DNA of 64,000 nt from RGEC01 sp964475595. Its GTDB lineage: Bacteria; Bacteroidota; Bacteroidia; NS11-12g; UBA955. Position 1 is the stretch's first letter. Every line of letters starts with the position of its first letter. The stretch spans positions 53,522 to 117,521 of the forward strand of contig CAYYXG010000007.1 of the NCBI GenBank assembly GCA_964475595.1. Reading direction: 5' to 3'. Both the position numbers and the translations under genes were made by a program. Under the pieces are notes generated by a model. The model was not told where the DNA came from. It saw only the letters and a list, made by a program, of their open reading frames with translations, and searched no databases. Shown here piece by piece: positions 46,773 to 54,627 of this stretch.

Positions 46773-46807
46773 ATAATCGATTCAAGGCAATTCTCACACT
46801 AACTCTT

Positions 46808-46866
46808 TTTTCCTGCGTTTGGTCTTTATGCTTGACAAAGCCTGGCGAGACCGACCATTGATATAG
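46808..46866 (+). repeat. Degenerate solo copy of the cassette inverted repeat
   Basis: CTGCGTTTGGTCTTTATGC ... GGCGAGACCGACCATTGATA keeps the two-arm plan of the module's inverted repeat, but no promoter, leader or RHS tip follows. An IS3 remnant begins 14 bases later. A second similar degenerate copy is at about 50277. Confidence 0.5.
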
Positions 46867-46879
46867 CAATTCCCGCCCG

Positions 46880-47099
46880 TTTGTAAGTACCCCATTTTTC
46901 GGACAGGGTTAAATTAGACATTTCAAATATGGTTATTTCTTTCGAGATATTTAATAGGACTGAGATTATTTAATGATTGATGTGGATGCAGTGTGTTGTA
47001 TTCTTCCATCCATTCTAGGGATAGTATTCTTAAGTGGTGCAAGGAATCAAAGAGATATGCATCCAGGATATCCTCGCGGTAGCTGCGGTTAAATCTTTC
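46880..47099 (-). mobile_element. IS3-family insertion sequence remnant
   Basis: TGTAAGTACCCCATTTTTCGG at 46880 looks like an IS3-family terminal inverted repeat. The remaining 220 bases hold the 3' end of the transposase gene on the minus strand. The other end and about 85 percent of the element are missing; the cut falls exactly where the cassette 4 module begins (TTCCCCGGCGG). Confidence 0.75.
46923..47099 (-). pseudogene. IS3-family transposase (OrfB) C-terminal fragment
   Basis: 58 residues of the integrase core C-terminus: RFNRSYREDILDAYLFDSL, WMEEYNTLHPHQSLNNLSP. The catalytic DDE part is lost because the 5' side is replaced by the cassette module. The frame runs on into the inverted repeat without a stop, which shows a clean join. 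Confidence 0.85.
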
Positions 47100-47195
47100 C
47101 CCGGCGGTCGGTCTTTGCGCAATGGGCAAGAAGCCGGTCGAGACCAACCGCCAAGTTATCAATTCAAAATCATATCTTTGCTTTAAGCACTCCCC
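47097..47195 (+). promoter_or_regulatory. Cassette 4 module: inverted repeat, -7 element, start
   Basis: GGCGGTCGGTCT (47103-47114) and AGACCAACCGCC (47141-47152); TATCTTTG at 47173-47180; ATG 15 bases later. Nearly identical to modules 1, 6 and 7. The module cuts the IS3 transposase at its left edge. Confidence 0.75.
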
Positions 47196-48275
47196 ATGCA
47201 TCCCCGGCTTACTATAACAACCAGGCTCCTTAAGTCCAACCCGTTCGGAAGTGATATAAAAACAAGGGGGTTTACTGCACAGAAATATAGATTTGGGTTT
47301 AACGGAAAGGAAGAGGATGGAGAGACGGTGGCTGATGCGTATGACTTTGGTGCCAGGATTTATGATGCTAGGCTGGGGAGGTGGTTGGCGGTGGATAAGG
47401 TTATAAAGACAGACTTTTCGGTTTATGGAGCTTTTTGCAACAATCCACTGTTTTGGGTAGATCCAAGTGGTAATGACGACTTTTTCGGAATTGACGGGAG
47501 GTACATCGGTTCTAATAATAATTCAACCAGTGTGGTTTATGTTGTAAAACACTCAGATGTCACATTGAAAAATGGGATTGTTGTTGCTTCCTCGAACACA
47601 CAATTGTTCTCCCATTATATGAACAGCTTAGATGCGAAGAAAAGAAAAACGTTGCGCATATTAATGAGAGTTGCATATCATTATTACGAAGGCAATAGTA
47701 AACTCGTCGGAGGAGCAAGAGCAGAGGATGCAATCGCGCATTATGCACCAAATTCTGATGCAGTACGCCTTTGTTATTATTTAAACGAAGAGGGGAAATA
47801 TGTGATTTCTGATTTGTTTAATGACGCAAATAACATTAGAACAGCTTTGGACCACGAAGAGACACATCGCAGATTGCAAAAAGAACAAGTCAAATTTAAG
47901 GATGACTGGGTTAATTCAGACAATTTCCGATCTTATAAAAAGGGGGAACTGGAACCTTTTTCCCACACGTTAGCCTACTTGGGAGAAATGGAATCACGCC
48001 ATTTTAAAAACTCTACTAGGGCTATGCAGGCGTTCACTGTTGATGGATTTATAGATCATTTAAATCAAGCTCTAGAAAATATCAAATCTGGAAACTATCC
48101 ATTCCCAATTACAACTGAAATGATGGATGAAAGGGTAAGGAAAGCTAATAATATTTTAAGCAAAAATGCAAAAAAGGGTTCAGGTCACTACTATATATAT
48201 TACAATTCAACCAATGACAAATATGAGAAAGCAGAAACAATATTAATAAAAAAGACAGTCAAGAAAGATAAATAA
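47196..48275 (+). CDS. RHS-tip cassette 4: zincin metallopeptidase toxin
   Basis: 359 residues. The leader MHPRLTITTRLLKSNP enters PFGSDIKTRGFTAQKYRFG, then the second core type (EEDGETVADAYDFGARIYDARLGRWLAV) and WVDPSGN. The unique domain has RTALDHEETHRRLQKEQ with HExxH at 220-224, and LAYLGEMESRHFKNS as a later helix with a possible third ligand. No signal peptide. Its stop overlaps the partner ATG as TAATG. Confidence 0.8.
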   Translation: MHPRLTITTRLLKSNPFGSDIKTRGFTAQKYRFGFNGKEEDGETVADAYDFGARIYDARLGRWLAVDKVIKTDFSVYGAFCNNPLFWVDPSGNDDFFGIDGRYIGSNNNSTSVVYVVKHSDVTLKNGIVVASSNTQLFSHYMNSLDAKKRKTLRILMRVAYHYYEGNSKLVGGARAEDAIAHYAPNSDAVRLCYYLNEEGKYVISDLFNDANNIRTALDHEETHRRLQKEQVKFKDDWVNSDNFRSYKKGELEPFSHTLAYLGEMESRHFKNSTRAMQAFTVDGFIDHLNQALENIKSGNYPFPITTEMMDERVRKANNILSKNAKKGSGHYYIYYNSTNDKYEKAETILIKKTVKKDK

Positions 48276-48796
48276 TGAAGAATAATGTATTTATTATATT
48301 CATAATAACCTTGACTTCTTGTTATGAGAGTAGAAACAATTTCAGTATTCATTACTTCTGCAGTGATAAAATGATAAATGATTCTATTTATCATTTAGCT
48401 ATTTTTTCGAATTCACAGGAATTAAAAATGACTTATAGTGTTGTGAAACAGGGTTTGACATATGAATACAAAATTTCTAAGCACATGGGAATATACCGAG
48501 GTTTGAAAGATAGTGCTCGCCTGTTATTGACATGTGTTTTAGATAGCACTTTTATAGGGTCGGACTCAAATGATTGTAATGCAGTAGTTTTTATCAATCA
48601 AAAAAGATTTGTAATCAGTAAGAATAAGTTTTTCAATCAAACCATGAGTCGTTATGTTGAAAATTTCCTAAAGGTAGCTAAAAAGAAAAAACTTAAATAT
48701 GAAGTTTTATATCCGAAAGAAATTGCCTCTTCGGCGCATTGGGTAAATGAATTATTGATTGTTATGAATTCTTCTTTTGGTTATGGTTTGCGCTAG
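48275..48796 (+). CDS. Lipoprotein partner (presumed immunity) of cassette 4
   Basis: 173 residues with a lipobox (IIFIITLTSC). Starts within the toxin stop codon (TAATG). Not recognised; the C-terminal half has YVENFLKVAKKKKLKYEVL. Expected to be anchored in the membrane facing outward. Confidence 0.7.
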   Translation: MKNNVFIIFIITLTSCYESRNNFSIHYFCSDKMINDSIYHLAIFSNSQELKMTYSVVKQGLTYEYKISKHMGIYRGLKDSARLLLTCVLDSTFIGSDSNDCNAVVFINQKRFVISKNKFFNQTMSRYVENFLKVAKKKKLKYEVLYPKEIASSAHWVNELLIVMNSSFGYGLR

Positions 48797-48848
48797 GACG
48801 CATTCCAGATAGACGTGATAATAGCATTCCCAATTCCAACCAAGTCCT

Positions 48849-48869
48849 TATTTTTGTTTGAATTCAACA
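48849..48869 (+). promoter_or_regulatory. Cassette 5 -7 element in a diverged module
   Basis: The usual upstream sequence is absent and no inverted repeat is visible, but TATTTTTG at 48849-48856 fits TAnnTTTG and the ATG at 48870 follows 13 bases later. The promoter-leader layout is thus kept while the DNA has diverged. Confidence 0.6.
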
Positions 48870-49811
48870 ATGCAGCACAGGTTTAACATATCGCTCATTA
48901 TGCCCCGGTCCACCCCGTTCGGAAGTGATATAAAATCGAGGGGGTATTCTGCTGAGAAATACAGGTTTGGGTTTAATAACCAGGAGAAGGATGGGGAGCT
49001 TGGGGATGCCTATGCGTTCGAGTATAGGATTCATGATGCGAGGCTGGGACGGTGGTTGGCTGTAGATCCAATGTTGAATGTATATGTTAGTCAGAGTCCA
49101 TATTGCTACACTAGGAACTCTATTAATTTGTACAAAGAAATCGGTGGTAAAAATTATCAAGTAATCTATGATAACGTAAACAAGACCATCACCATAAATG
49201 CTCAATTCAAAATAATCAAATCTGATGATCTGAGCAGAGATGAAAAAACTAAACAAGCTGTCAATGAAGCAATTGCGATGTATAACTCAGCTAAAGACAT
49301 TGAAGTCAAAATTAATGAGGATGGAAATTCAACTCCAACGACATACAAGGTTAGTTTTGCTTTAACTTTAGTTGAATCTGAGGATAAAAGCGCGGGCCCA
49401 TTAAACACCATCCAAGTAAAAAGTGATTTGGATGTTGCGGCTGTTTCTTCCGAAGCTGCGGGTTACTGTAGCGATAATAAAATAGTAATTGCAGAAAGTT
49501 ATAATGATAAGGTATGGAGTGTTACGAAACATGAGATTGGCCACGCTTTGGGTATGCCGCATGAGGAAGGTAAAGGTTACTTAATGAGTGAAGAAGTCAC
49601 TACTAACGAGGTAAATCTTGGTATTGAGAATATTAAAAGCTCACTTGGCAGAGTAGGTATTGGAGATAAACGTCAACCTATTGTTAGTGGAGAGGAAGGT
49701 GATGGGCAAATTGTAAGAATCAATGGTCCGATTTTTGAAGATGCTGAAAAAATGAAGACATGGAAAAATGCGCTTGAAACTGCAAAAATCGATTTTGCGA
49801 ATGGTAAATAA
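48870..49811 (+). CDS. RHS-tip cassette 5: metzincin toxin
   Basis: 313 residues from ATG 48870. The leader MQHRFNISLIMPRSTP has the same length as MHPRFTITTRLLKSTP and a similar pattern but different DNA. The seam and the first about 65 bases of core DNA match the truncated RHS gene. The boundary motif is degenerate (NLYKEIGG). The unique domain carries a full metzincin site HEIGHALGMPH at 221-231 and YLMSEE as Met-turn. Metzincins cut proteins in the periplasm or outside. The partner follows after 90 bases. Confidence 0.85.
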   Translation: MQHRFNISLIMPRSTPFGSDIKSRGYSAEKYRFGFNNQEKDGELGDAYAFEYRIHDARLGRWLAVDPMLNVYVSQSPYCYTRNSINLYKEIGGKNYQVIYDNVNKTITINAQFKIIKSDDLSRDEKTKQAVNEAIAMYNSAKDIEVKINEDGNSTPTTYKVSFALTLVESEDKSAGPLNTIQVKSDLDVAAVSSEAAGYCSDNKIVIAESYNDKVWSVTKHEIGHALGMPHEEGKGYLMSEEVTTNEVNLGIENIKSSLGRVGIGDKRQPIVSGEEGDGQIVRINGPIFEDAEKMKTWKNALETAKIDFANGK

Positions 49812-49901
49812 TATGATTCTAAATATAAAAGTTATCTGTTAATAACTATTCAATAAGTTTTACCTGATTAAAAGCAATTAACACATTAATAATAAAAGCT
49901 T

Positions 49902-50222
49902 ATGAAGTACTTTATATATACTTTTGCATTGATATTTTCAGGCTGTAAAATTTTTCAAACAAAACCGGCTTACTTCTACGTCATTGTATCTACGTACAAA
50001 CGCCATTTAATAAATGACATCGACGTGTATGATCTAAATTCTAACCGTTGGTTCGAAACAGTACTAACTGATAGTATTTTTAGGATTGATCTGAATAAAA
50101 GGGCCTCCTATCTTCATTTGGCAGTTAATGGCAAAAATGCCTGTCAGGAGTTTGTGGAAATCAGAGGCAACAAAGAGGATACAATTACAGTAGAACTAAA
50201 ATATTGTAAAGTAATACCATAA
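49902..50222 (+). CDS. Lipoprotein partner (presumed immunity) of cassette 5
   Basis: 106 residues with a lipobox (FALIFSGC). The body is short (NDIDVYDLNSNRWFETVL, CQEFVEIRGNKEDTITVEL) with a beta-sandwich look, as carboxypeptidase-regulatory-like domains have. It is separated from the toxin by 90 bases, the widest gap in the array. Confidence 0.65.
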   Translation: MKYFIYTFALIFSGCKIFQTKPAYFYVIVSTYKRHLINDIDVYDLNSNRWFETVLTDSIFRIDLNKRASYLHLAVNGKNACQEFVEIRGNKEDTITVELKYCKVIP

Positions 50223-50271
50223 CTGAATGAATCAGTGAGGATCCTATGATATGTCATTGTAACTGGCCAGA

Positions 50272-50335
50272 GTCTTTTTTCCTGGGTTGGTATTTGCTAT
50301 TAGCCAATGCTTGGTGGAGAGCATCTCATTAACTA
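50272..50335 (+). repeat. Second degenerate solo copy of the inverted repeat
   Basis: TTTTTTCCTGGGTTGGTATTTGC ... TTGGTGGAGAGCATCTCATT resembles the degenerate copy at 46808, with the same TTTTTTCCTG lead. No promoter or RHS tip follows; a recombinase remnant does. The similarity is by eye and moderate. Confidence 0.35.
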
Positions 50336-50386
50336 TGTCAAAAACAAGATATTCCTGATCACAAGGTTTATAACTGGACGCGTCCT

Positions 50387-50860
50387 TTATTTCACTTTCT
50401 TACTGGCACCTGCAAGCCCATCAAATACCTTATCCGTATATTCATCCAGGAATTGCTGTGAATAACGCACATACCGGAAAAACTCCTTGCTGTTTGGCGC
50501 ATGGCCACTAATGCGCCGGACAGCGTGCTCGGGTACCCCGGCCATCAATAAAGTGGTGATGGTGGTTTTACGCATGACATGACTGCTCAGTAAATCGCAA
50601 AAGCGAAAAGCTTTTCCTTGGCCGGTTTTTACCTCCACCCGCCTACCGTTTTTCATCCGGTATTTACCCACAACTTGCGTCCAGCCTGCTGCTTCTCCCA
50701 GCTGCTTCAGTCTTTTGTTGAAGTATGTTTTTCCGGGATATGGCAGCAATTTGTTCCGTATTCCTCGTTCCTTTAAAATTATTCTGGCAAACTCGGGCAG
50801 CTTTACCTTGGTTTCGTTTCTTGTCTTTTGGCTGGTTGTAACCAGATACATACTACCATT
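50387..50860 (-). pseudogene. Tyrosine recombinase, C-terminal fragment
   Basis: About 158 residues of an integrase catalytic domain: LLSSHVMRKTTITTLLMAGV holds HxxR, then VRRISGHAPNS and YVRYSQQFLDEY (the final tyrosine region). The N-terminal part with the first catalytic arginine is missing because the cassette 6 module begins at 50861. The reading frame continues into the inverted repeat. It is not closely similar by eye to the intact integrase at 35135. Confidence 0.85.
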
Positions 50861-50958
50861 TCCCCGGCGGTCGGTCTTTGCGCAATGGGCAAGAAGCCGG
50901 TCGAGACCAACCGCCAAGTTATCAATTCAAAAACATATCTTTGCTTTAAGCACTGCCC
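50861..50958 (+). promoter_or_regulatory. Cassette 6 module: inverted repeat, -7 element, start
   Basis: Arms GGCGGTCGGTCT (50866-50877) and AGACCAACCGCC (50904-50915); TATCTTTG at 50936-50943; ATG 15 bases later. It interrupts the recombinase remnant. Confidence 0.75.
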
Positions 50959-51873
50959 ATGCATCCCCGGTTTACTATAACAACCAGGCTCCTTAAGTCC
51001 ACCCCGTTCGGAAGTGATATAAAAACAAGGGGGTTTTCTGCAAAAAAATATAGGTTTGGGTTTAATGGACAGGAGTTAGTAGACGAAATTAGCGGCTCTG
51101 AGAATCACAATACAGCACCTTTTTGGGAATATGATAAACGTTTAGGAAGACGCTGGAACCAAGATCCGAAACCGAATCCATCAATTAGTAACTACGCAGC
51201 TTTTGCAAATAATCCGATTTGGTACAAAGACCCATTAGGCGATACAATTATCGTTAATTCCAATACCAAAAATAAGGATGGAAGTGCATACACAATGTTT
51301 AAATTAGATGATGGGAAAAAGGATTTATTAACCCAGTCTTATGACCAGTTTAAAAAGAGTGGCGTTCAATGGTATGCTGAAAAAGAAAAGAATTATGCAA
51401 AGATGACTTACTTAAATCCCGATTTGGCAAAAGACGGGAAAGCAAAGGGAGTAACAGCAGAACAATTTGCAACAACAATAAATAACATCAGAACTGTATT
51501 ACATAAATCAACAAGCTACAGCTTGTTTGGTTGGGGGAAGGCTTCCATATATAATAATTTTAATCATGGAGAACAAGGAGATATAAAAGCGAAAGGGAAA
51601 TTACTTGATGGCTTTCAATTAACAATATATACTGGGGCGGATGGAAAGCAACAACTAATACGAAGTGATTTGTTAGGAAACTTTGTGTTTGGTTTTATGG
51701 CACAAGAACATGGGCAATCATTTCAAACATCGAGGGAGCAAGGTGACTTTTTACAAGCAGAAGGGGTTGATGATAGGCTTGATACTTATTTTCTATTACT
51801 TGGACATCAGCAAAGGCAAGCAGGCAATACCGTACCAAATTCATTTAAGAAAAATGCCACAATCCCTAAGTAA
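50959..51873 (+). CDS. RHS-tip cassette 6: unrecognised toxin-like domain
   Basis: 304 residues. Leader and seam as in cassette 1, then the rare core NGQELVDEISGSENHNTAP, FWEYDKRLGRRWNQDP shared with cassette 2, and YKDPLGD. The unique part (about 95-304) has YSLFGWGKASIYNNFNHGE, GNFVFGFMAQEHGQSFQTS and LLLGHQQRQAGN. Neither an HExxH nor another known active site is visible. Its end overlaps the membrane-protein partner by 20 bases. Confidence 0.75.
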   Translation: MHPRFTITTRLLKSTPFGSDIKTRGFSAKKYRFGFNGQELVDEISGSENHNTAPFWEYDKRLGRRWNQDPKPNPSISNYAAFANNPIWYKDPLGDTIIVNSNTKNKDGSAYTMFKLDDGKKDLLTQSYDQFKKSGVQWYAEKEKNYAKMTYLNPDLAKDGKAKGVTAEQFATTINNIRTVLHKSTSYSLFGWGKASIYNNFNHGEQGDIKAKGKLLDGFQLTIYTGADGKQQLIRSDLLGNFVFGFMAQEHGQSFQTSREQGDFLQAEGVDDRLDTYFLLLGHQQRQAGNTVPNSFKKNATIPK

Positions 51874-52282
51874 TAAGATAATAGTGAACTTATTGTTTAA
51901 TACAGTAATAACTATAGCAGTGTTTTATTTGCTGTTTAGATTGTCCGTGATTTTAGTTTCTGCTTTTCATCAATGGGAAAGTTGTTTGCAGCGTGGAATT
52001 TTTTGGGAAACCTATCTTTATTTTTTTGCAGTGGTCGTGTTGTTGCTTAATCTGATGTTTTTATTCTTCCCATTAATGGGAATGAGAGCAAGGATGTTAT
52101 TTAATACTATGGGAATTTTGATAATTGTAGTAGTTTTTTTAAAGTCGTTACGATTTATGCCTTATAGCACGCTATTACCTCATGTTATAGCGATAATCGT
52201 CTTGATTGGATTGCCTTTGATATTTTATCAAATTCCTGTCTTAAAGCGTTTATATTTGTTCCTTACAGGAATAAAAGAATGA
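51854..52282 (+). CDS. Four-helix membrane protein partner (presumed immunity) of cassette 6
   Basis: 142 residues from the ATG at 51854 (MPQSLSNKIIVNLLFN); longer starts upstream lie deep in the toxin gene. Four hydrophobic segments are visible (TIAVFYLLFRLSVILV, LYFFAVVVLLLNLMFLFF, LIIVVVFLKSL, VIAIIVLIGLPLIFY). Like the partners of the RHS gene and cassette 11 it is an integral membrane protein followed by a terminator. Confidence 0.7.
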   Translation: MPQSLSNKIIVNLLFNTVITIAVFYLLFRLSVILVSAFHQWESCLQRGIFWETYLYFFAVVVLLLNLMFLFFPLMGMRARMLFNTMGILIIVVVFLKSLRFMPYSTLLPHVIAIIVLIGLPLIFYQIPVLKRLYLFLTGIKE

Positions 52283-52284
52283 TT

Positions 52285-52313
52285 AAAGCCTTACAGAAAT
52301 GCAGGGCTTTTTA
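52285..52313 (+). terminator. Terminator after cassette 6
   Basis: AAAGCC (52285) and GGCTTT (52305) pair around TTACAGAAATGCAG, followed by Ts. It sits two bases after the partner stop. Confidence 0.65.
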
Positions 52314-52532
52314 CTGTTTAGGCTTCCTAATAAAGAAAGGTTTTTCTAAAGTCCAGCGGTAGGAGTTTACAAGGCAATCAATGGCAGGTTTTTCCAGTTC
52401 AGGGCATTGCTCAAAATCAAGAAATAAGATGTGTCCAGCTTCAATAAGGTTATTGTAATGTTCAGCCCAAAGAACAGCGTTTTGCTCAATGCTATTGGTG
52501 GTAGGGAGTTCATAAGTGTTTTCCAGTACCAT
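52311..52532 (-). CDS. Small hypothetical protein downstream of the truncated XRE gene
   Basis: 73 residues (NAVLWAEHYNNLIEAGHIL, CPELEKPAIDCLVNSYRWT). Not recognised. It begins one base after the stop of the XRE fragment, so the two once formed a minus-strand operon; its promoter is now probably lost with the regulator's 5' end. Confidence 0.5.
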   Translation of the reverse strand: MVLENTYELPTTNSIEQNAVLWAEHYNNLIEAGHILFLDFEQCPELEKPAIDCLVNSYRWTLEKPFFIRKPKQ

Positions 52533-52533
52533 A

Positions 52534-52755
52534 TTAAAAATTGGCGCTTAATGCATTTGTAAGCGTATTTTTCAAACGGTTATTAGAAACAGCCATATCT
52601 ATAATTGCATAGATGTGGCTTTTTTGTTCAGGTTCGAGATCGTCAATGATTTTTACCTTTTCCACCACTGTTTTGTCATGGCTATCAACGGTAACAGGAG
52701 CATCCTTTTTAAAGAAGTCTTCCACCTCAATTTTAAAGGCTTGAGCAATTTCCCC
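52534..52755 (-). pseudogene. XRE-family regulator, C-terminal fragment
   Basis: About 73 residues: EIAQAFKIEVEDFFKKDAP is the end of an XRE HTH domain, and EPEQKSHIYAIIDMAVSNN is a tail related to the intact regulator at 41449. The N-terminal HTH is replaced by the cassette 7 module, into which the frame runs without a stop. Confidence 0.8.
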
Positions 52756-52848
52756 GGCGGTCGGTCTTTGCGCAATGGGCAAGAAGCCGGTCGAGACCAA
52801 CCGCCAAGTTATCAATTCAAAATCATATCTTTGCTTTAAGCACTCCCC
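52751..52848 (+). promoter_or_regulatory. Cassette 7 module: inverted repeat, -7 element, start
   Basis: Arms at 52756-52767 and 52794-52805, identical to module 4; TATCTTTG at 52826-52833; ATG 15 bases later. It cuts the XRE gene. Confidence 0.75.
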
Positions 52849-53922
52849 ATGCATCCCCGGCTTACTATAACAACCAGGCTCCTTAAGTCCAACCCGTTCG
52901 GAAGTGATGTAAATACGAGGGGGTATTCGGCGGGAAAATATAGGTTTGGGTTTAATGGACAAGAAAAGGCTGCAGAAACGGTATCAGATGCGTATGACTT
53001 TGGTGCCAGGATTTATGACGCGAGGCTGGGAAGGTGGTTAGCGGTGGACGCCTACAAACACGCCTACCCGCAATTAAGCCCGTATACATTCGCCATGAAT
53101 GATGTAATAAGGCTATTAGATGAAGATGGCAACTTCGTTCGTGACAAAGAAGGGAATTTGATTTTTACCACGAGAGGTAAGAGCAGGACTACAGAAATAA
53201 CTCAGCCCGGCTCACAAACTGCATATTTTAACGAGATATATGAAAAAGACCTCATGGGTGATAACAATGTTGTATATCGTGAGCACTTTGAACTGCGCTA
53301 TGAAGCTGTAAATGGCTATTTGTTAGATAACAGTGGGAAAAAAGTGCCAGCTTTATTGGTCGATAATGCGAGAGTTAGAGCTGTAAAAGTAATTGAAGTG
53401 TTTAACAAGGCTACTAACACTTGGGAAACATCCACCGTTGAAGCATCAGACAAAGAAGCACAAGAGTTCACTAGCACTTTAGATGCAAGAACCAATTGCA
53501 CGGGTTCTGCATTATTGGATGGTAAATTTGTTGTATTTAGCAACGCGATTACAAACAAAGTAAAACAACATGAGCATTTCAGAACACTCGGAAAAGATGA
53601 GATACCCATGCCCGGTGATATTGGTATTTACAAAGCAGCAGATGGAACAGTTGAACATTTTGTAACATATGTATCGCAAAATCAGGTGAATTCTAAAGGT
53701 GGCGTTGCTCCTATGAAAGAAAATGTCGATCCTCTTTCTAAAGAAACCTGGGATGGTCATGCCTCATATGAAGTATGGAGAAAAGTTCGTGAAGATTGTG
53801 TTGTTGATGCACATATGTTGGGGACGTGCGACAGGCCAGGCATTCACGTTGTAAATAGAAAAGAATCAAGCCAAATTAAAAGAGAAGTAAAAAGACAACA
53901 AAAACAAGGGGCCAAAGATTGA
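52849..53922 (+). CDS. RHS-tip cassette 7: papain-like (NlpC/P60 or CHAP type) cysteine hydrolase toxin
   Basis: 357 residues. Leader and SNPFGSDVNTRGYSAGKYR, then the DAYDFGARIYDARLGRWLAVD core and a LLDEDGN boundary. The unique domain has ARTNCTGSALLDGKFVVFS with C217, PMPGDIGIYKA, and GTVEHFVTYVSQ with H270, the Cys/His order and PGDIxIY segment of NlpC/P60-type and CHAP folds. These usually cut peptidoglycan stem peptides, which fits an exported partner. Assignment rests on motifs alone. Confidence 0.75.
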   Translation: MHPRLTITTRLLKSNPFGSDVNTRGYSAGKYRFGFNGQEKAAETVSDAYDFGARIYDARLGRWLAVDAYKHAYPQLSPYTFAMNDVIRLLDEDGNFVRDKEGNLIFTTRGKSRTTEITQPGSQTAYFNEIYEKDLMGDNNVVYREHFELRYEAVNGYLLDNSGKKVPALLVDNARVRAVKVIEVFNKATNTWETSTVEASDKEAQEFTSTLDARTNCTGSALLDGKFVVFSNAITNKVKQHEHFRTLGKDEIPMPGDIGIYKAADGTVEHFVTYVSQNQVNSKGGVAPMKENVDPLSKETWDGHASYEVWRKVREDCVVDAHMLGTCDRPGIHVVNRKESSQIKREVKRQQKQGAKD

Positions 53923-53934
53923 GTATATAATATT

Positions 53935-54507
53935 ATGAAGATTATTTTAACTATAGTAACTTTTGCAGTATTTACTCATGCATATTCGCAAGATATTATT
54001 GACACATTCATGAGTAATACATATTTAAAGTCACCGTCAACAATTTCGTTGACAAAATGTACTGACAGTTTAGCTAAAATATACATAGATAGGTTAATGA
54101 GATACAGTAATAATCAAGAACATGTTTCATATAATGGCTCAGGTAATGATTATGACAGAATATCTCTTCCTGTTTATAATATTCGCTATCATGAATCAAT
54201 AAAATGCCCGAAGGGTATTTTAGCTATGTATTTAATATGTGTTATTCTCACTAAAGATACAAATCTATCTCTTCCACTATTAAAATTCACAAATCGAGGT
54301 AAGTATAGAGTTAAATGGTATAAGTATACCAAATTAATTCCTAATTACAAAAAGTTACCAGCTGGAGGGAAATTTGTGGGAAAGAAAGACTTTAAGAGAA
54401 TATCTAAGTATTTAAATAGTTGGTATAATAATTATAGGGATAGTACTATGGATGTCATTAGGTCTCATATTCCCCTTGAGCAAACAGCTTATATATTTAG
54501 TGATTAA
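53935..54507 (+). CDS. Exported partner (presumed immunity) of cassette 7
   Basis: 190 residues with a signal peptide (ILTIVTFAVFTHAYSQ). The body (CPKGILAMYLICVILTKD, YKYTKLIPNYKKLPAGGK) is not recognised. Periplasmic placement suits protection against a cell-wall hydrolase. Confidence 0.65.
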   Translation: MKIILTIVTFAVFTHAYSQDIIDTFMSNTYLKSPSTISLTKCTDSLAKIYIDRLMRYSNNQEHVSYNGSGNDYDRISLPVYNIRYHESIKCPKGILAMYLICVILTKDTNLSLPLLKFTNRGKYRVKWYKYTKLIPNYKKLPAGGKFVGKKDFKRISKYLNSWYNNYRDSTMDVIRSHIPLEQTAYIFSD

Positions 54508-54529
54508 CTTTAATATCCTTAATATTATA

Positions 54530-54627
54530 TCCCCGGCGGTCGGTCTTTGCGCAATGGGCAAGAAGCCGGGCGAGACCAACCGCCAAGTTATCAATTCAAA
54601 AACATATCTTTGCTTTAAGCACTGCCC
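54530..54627 (+). promoter_or_regulatory. Cassette 8 module: inverted repeat, -7 element, start
   Basis: Arms at 54535-54546 and 54573-54584; TATCTTTG at 54605-54612; ATG 15 bases later. The loop has GCCGGGCGAG instead of GCCGGTCGAG. Confidence 0.75.

Noticed and set aside
50387..50917. An intact recombinase gene of 176 residues
   Set aside because: Its first about 19 residues are translated inverted repeat, and the first catalytic arginine region is missing; it is a truncated remnant.
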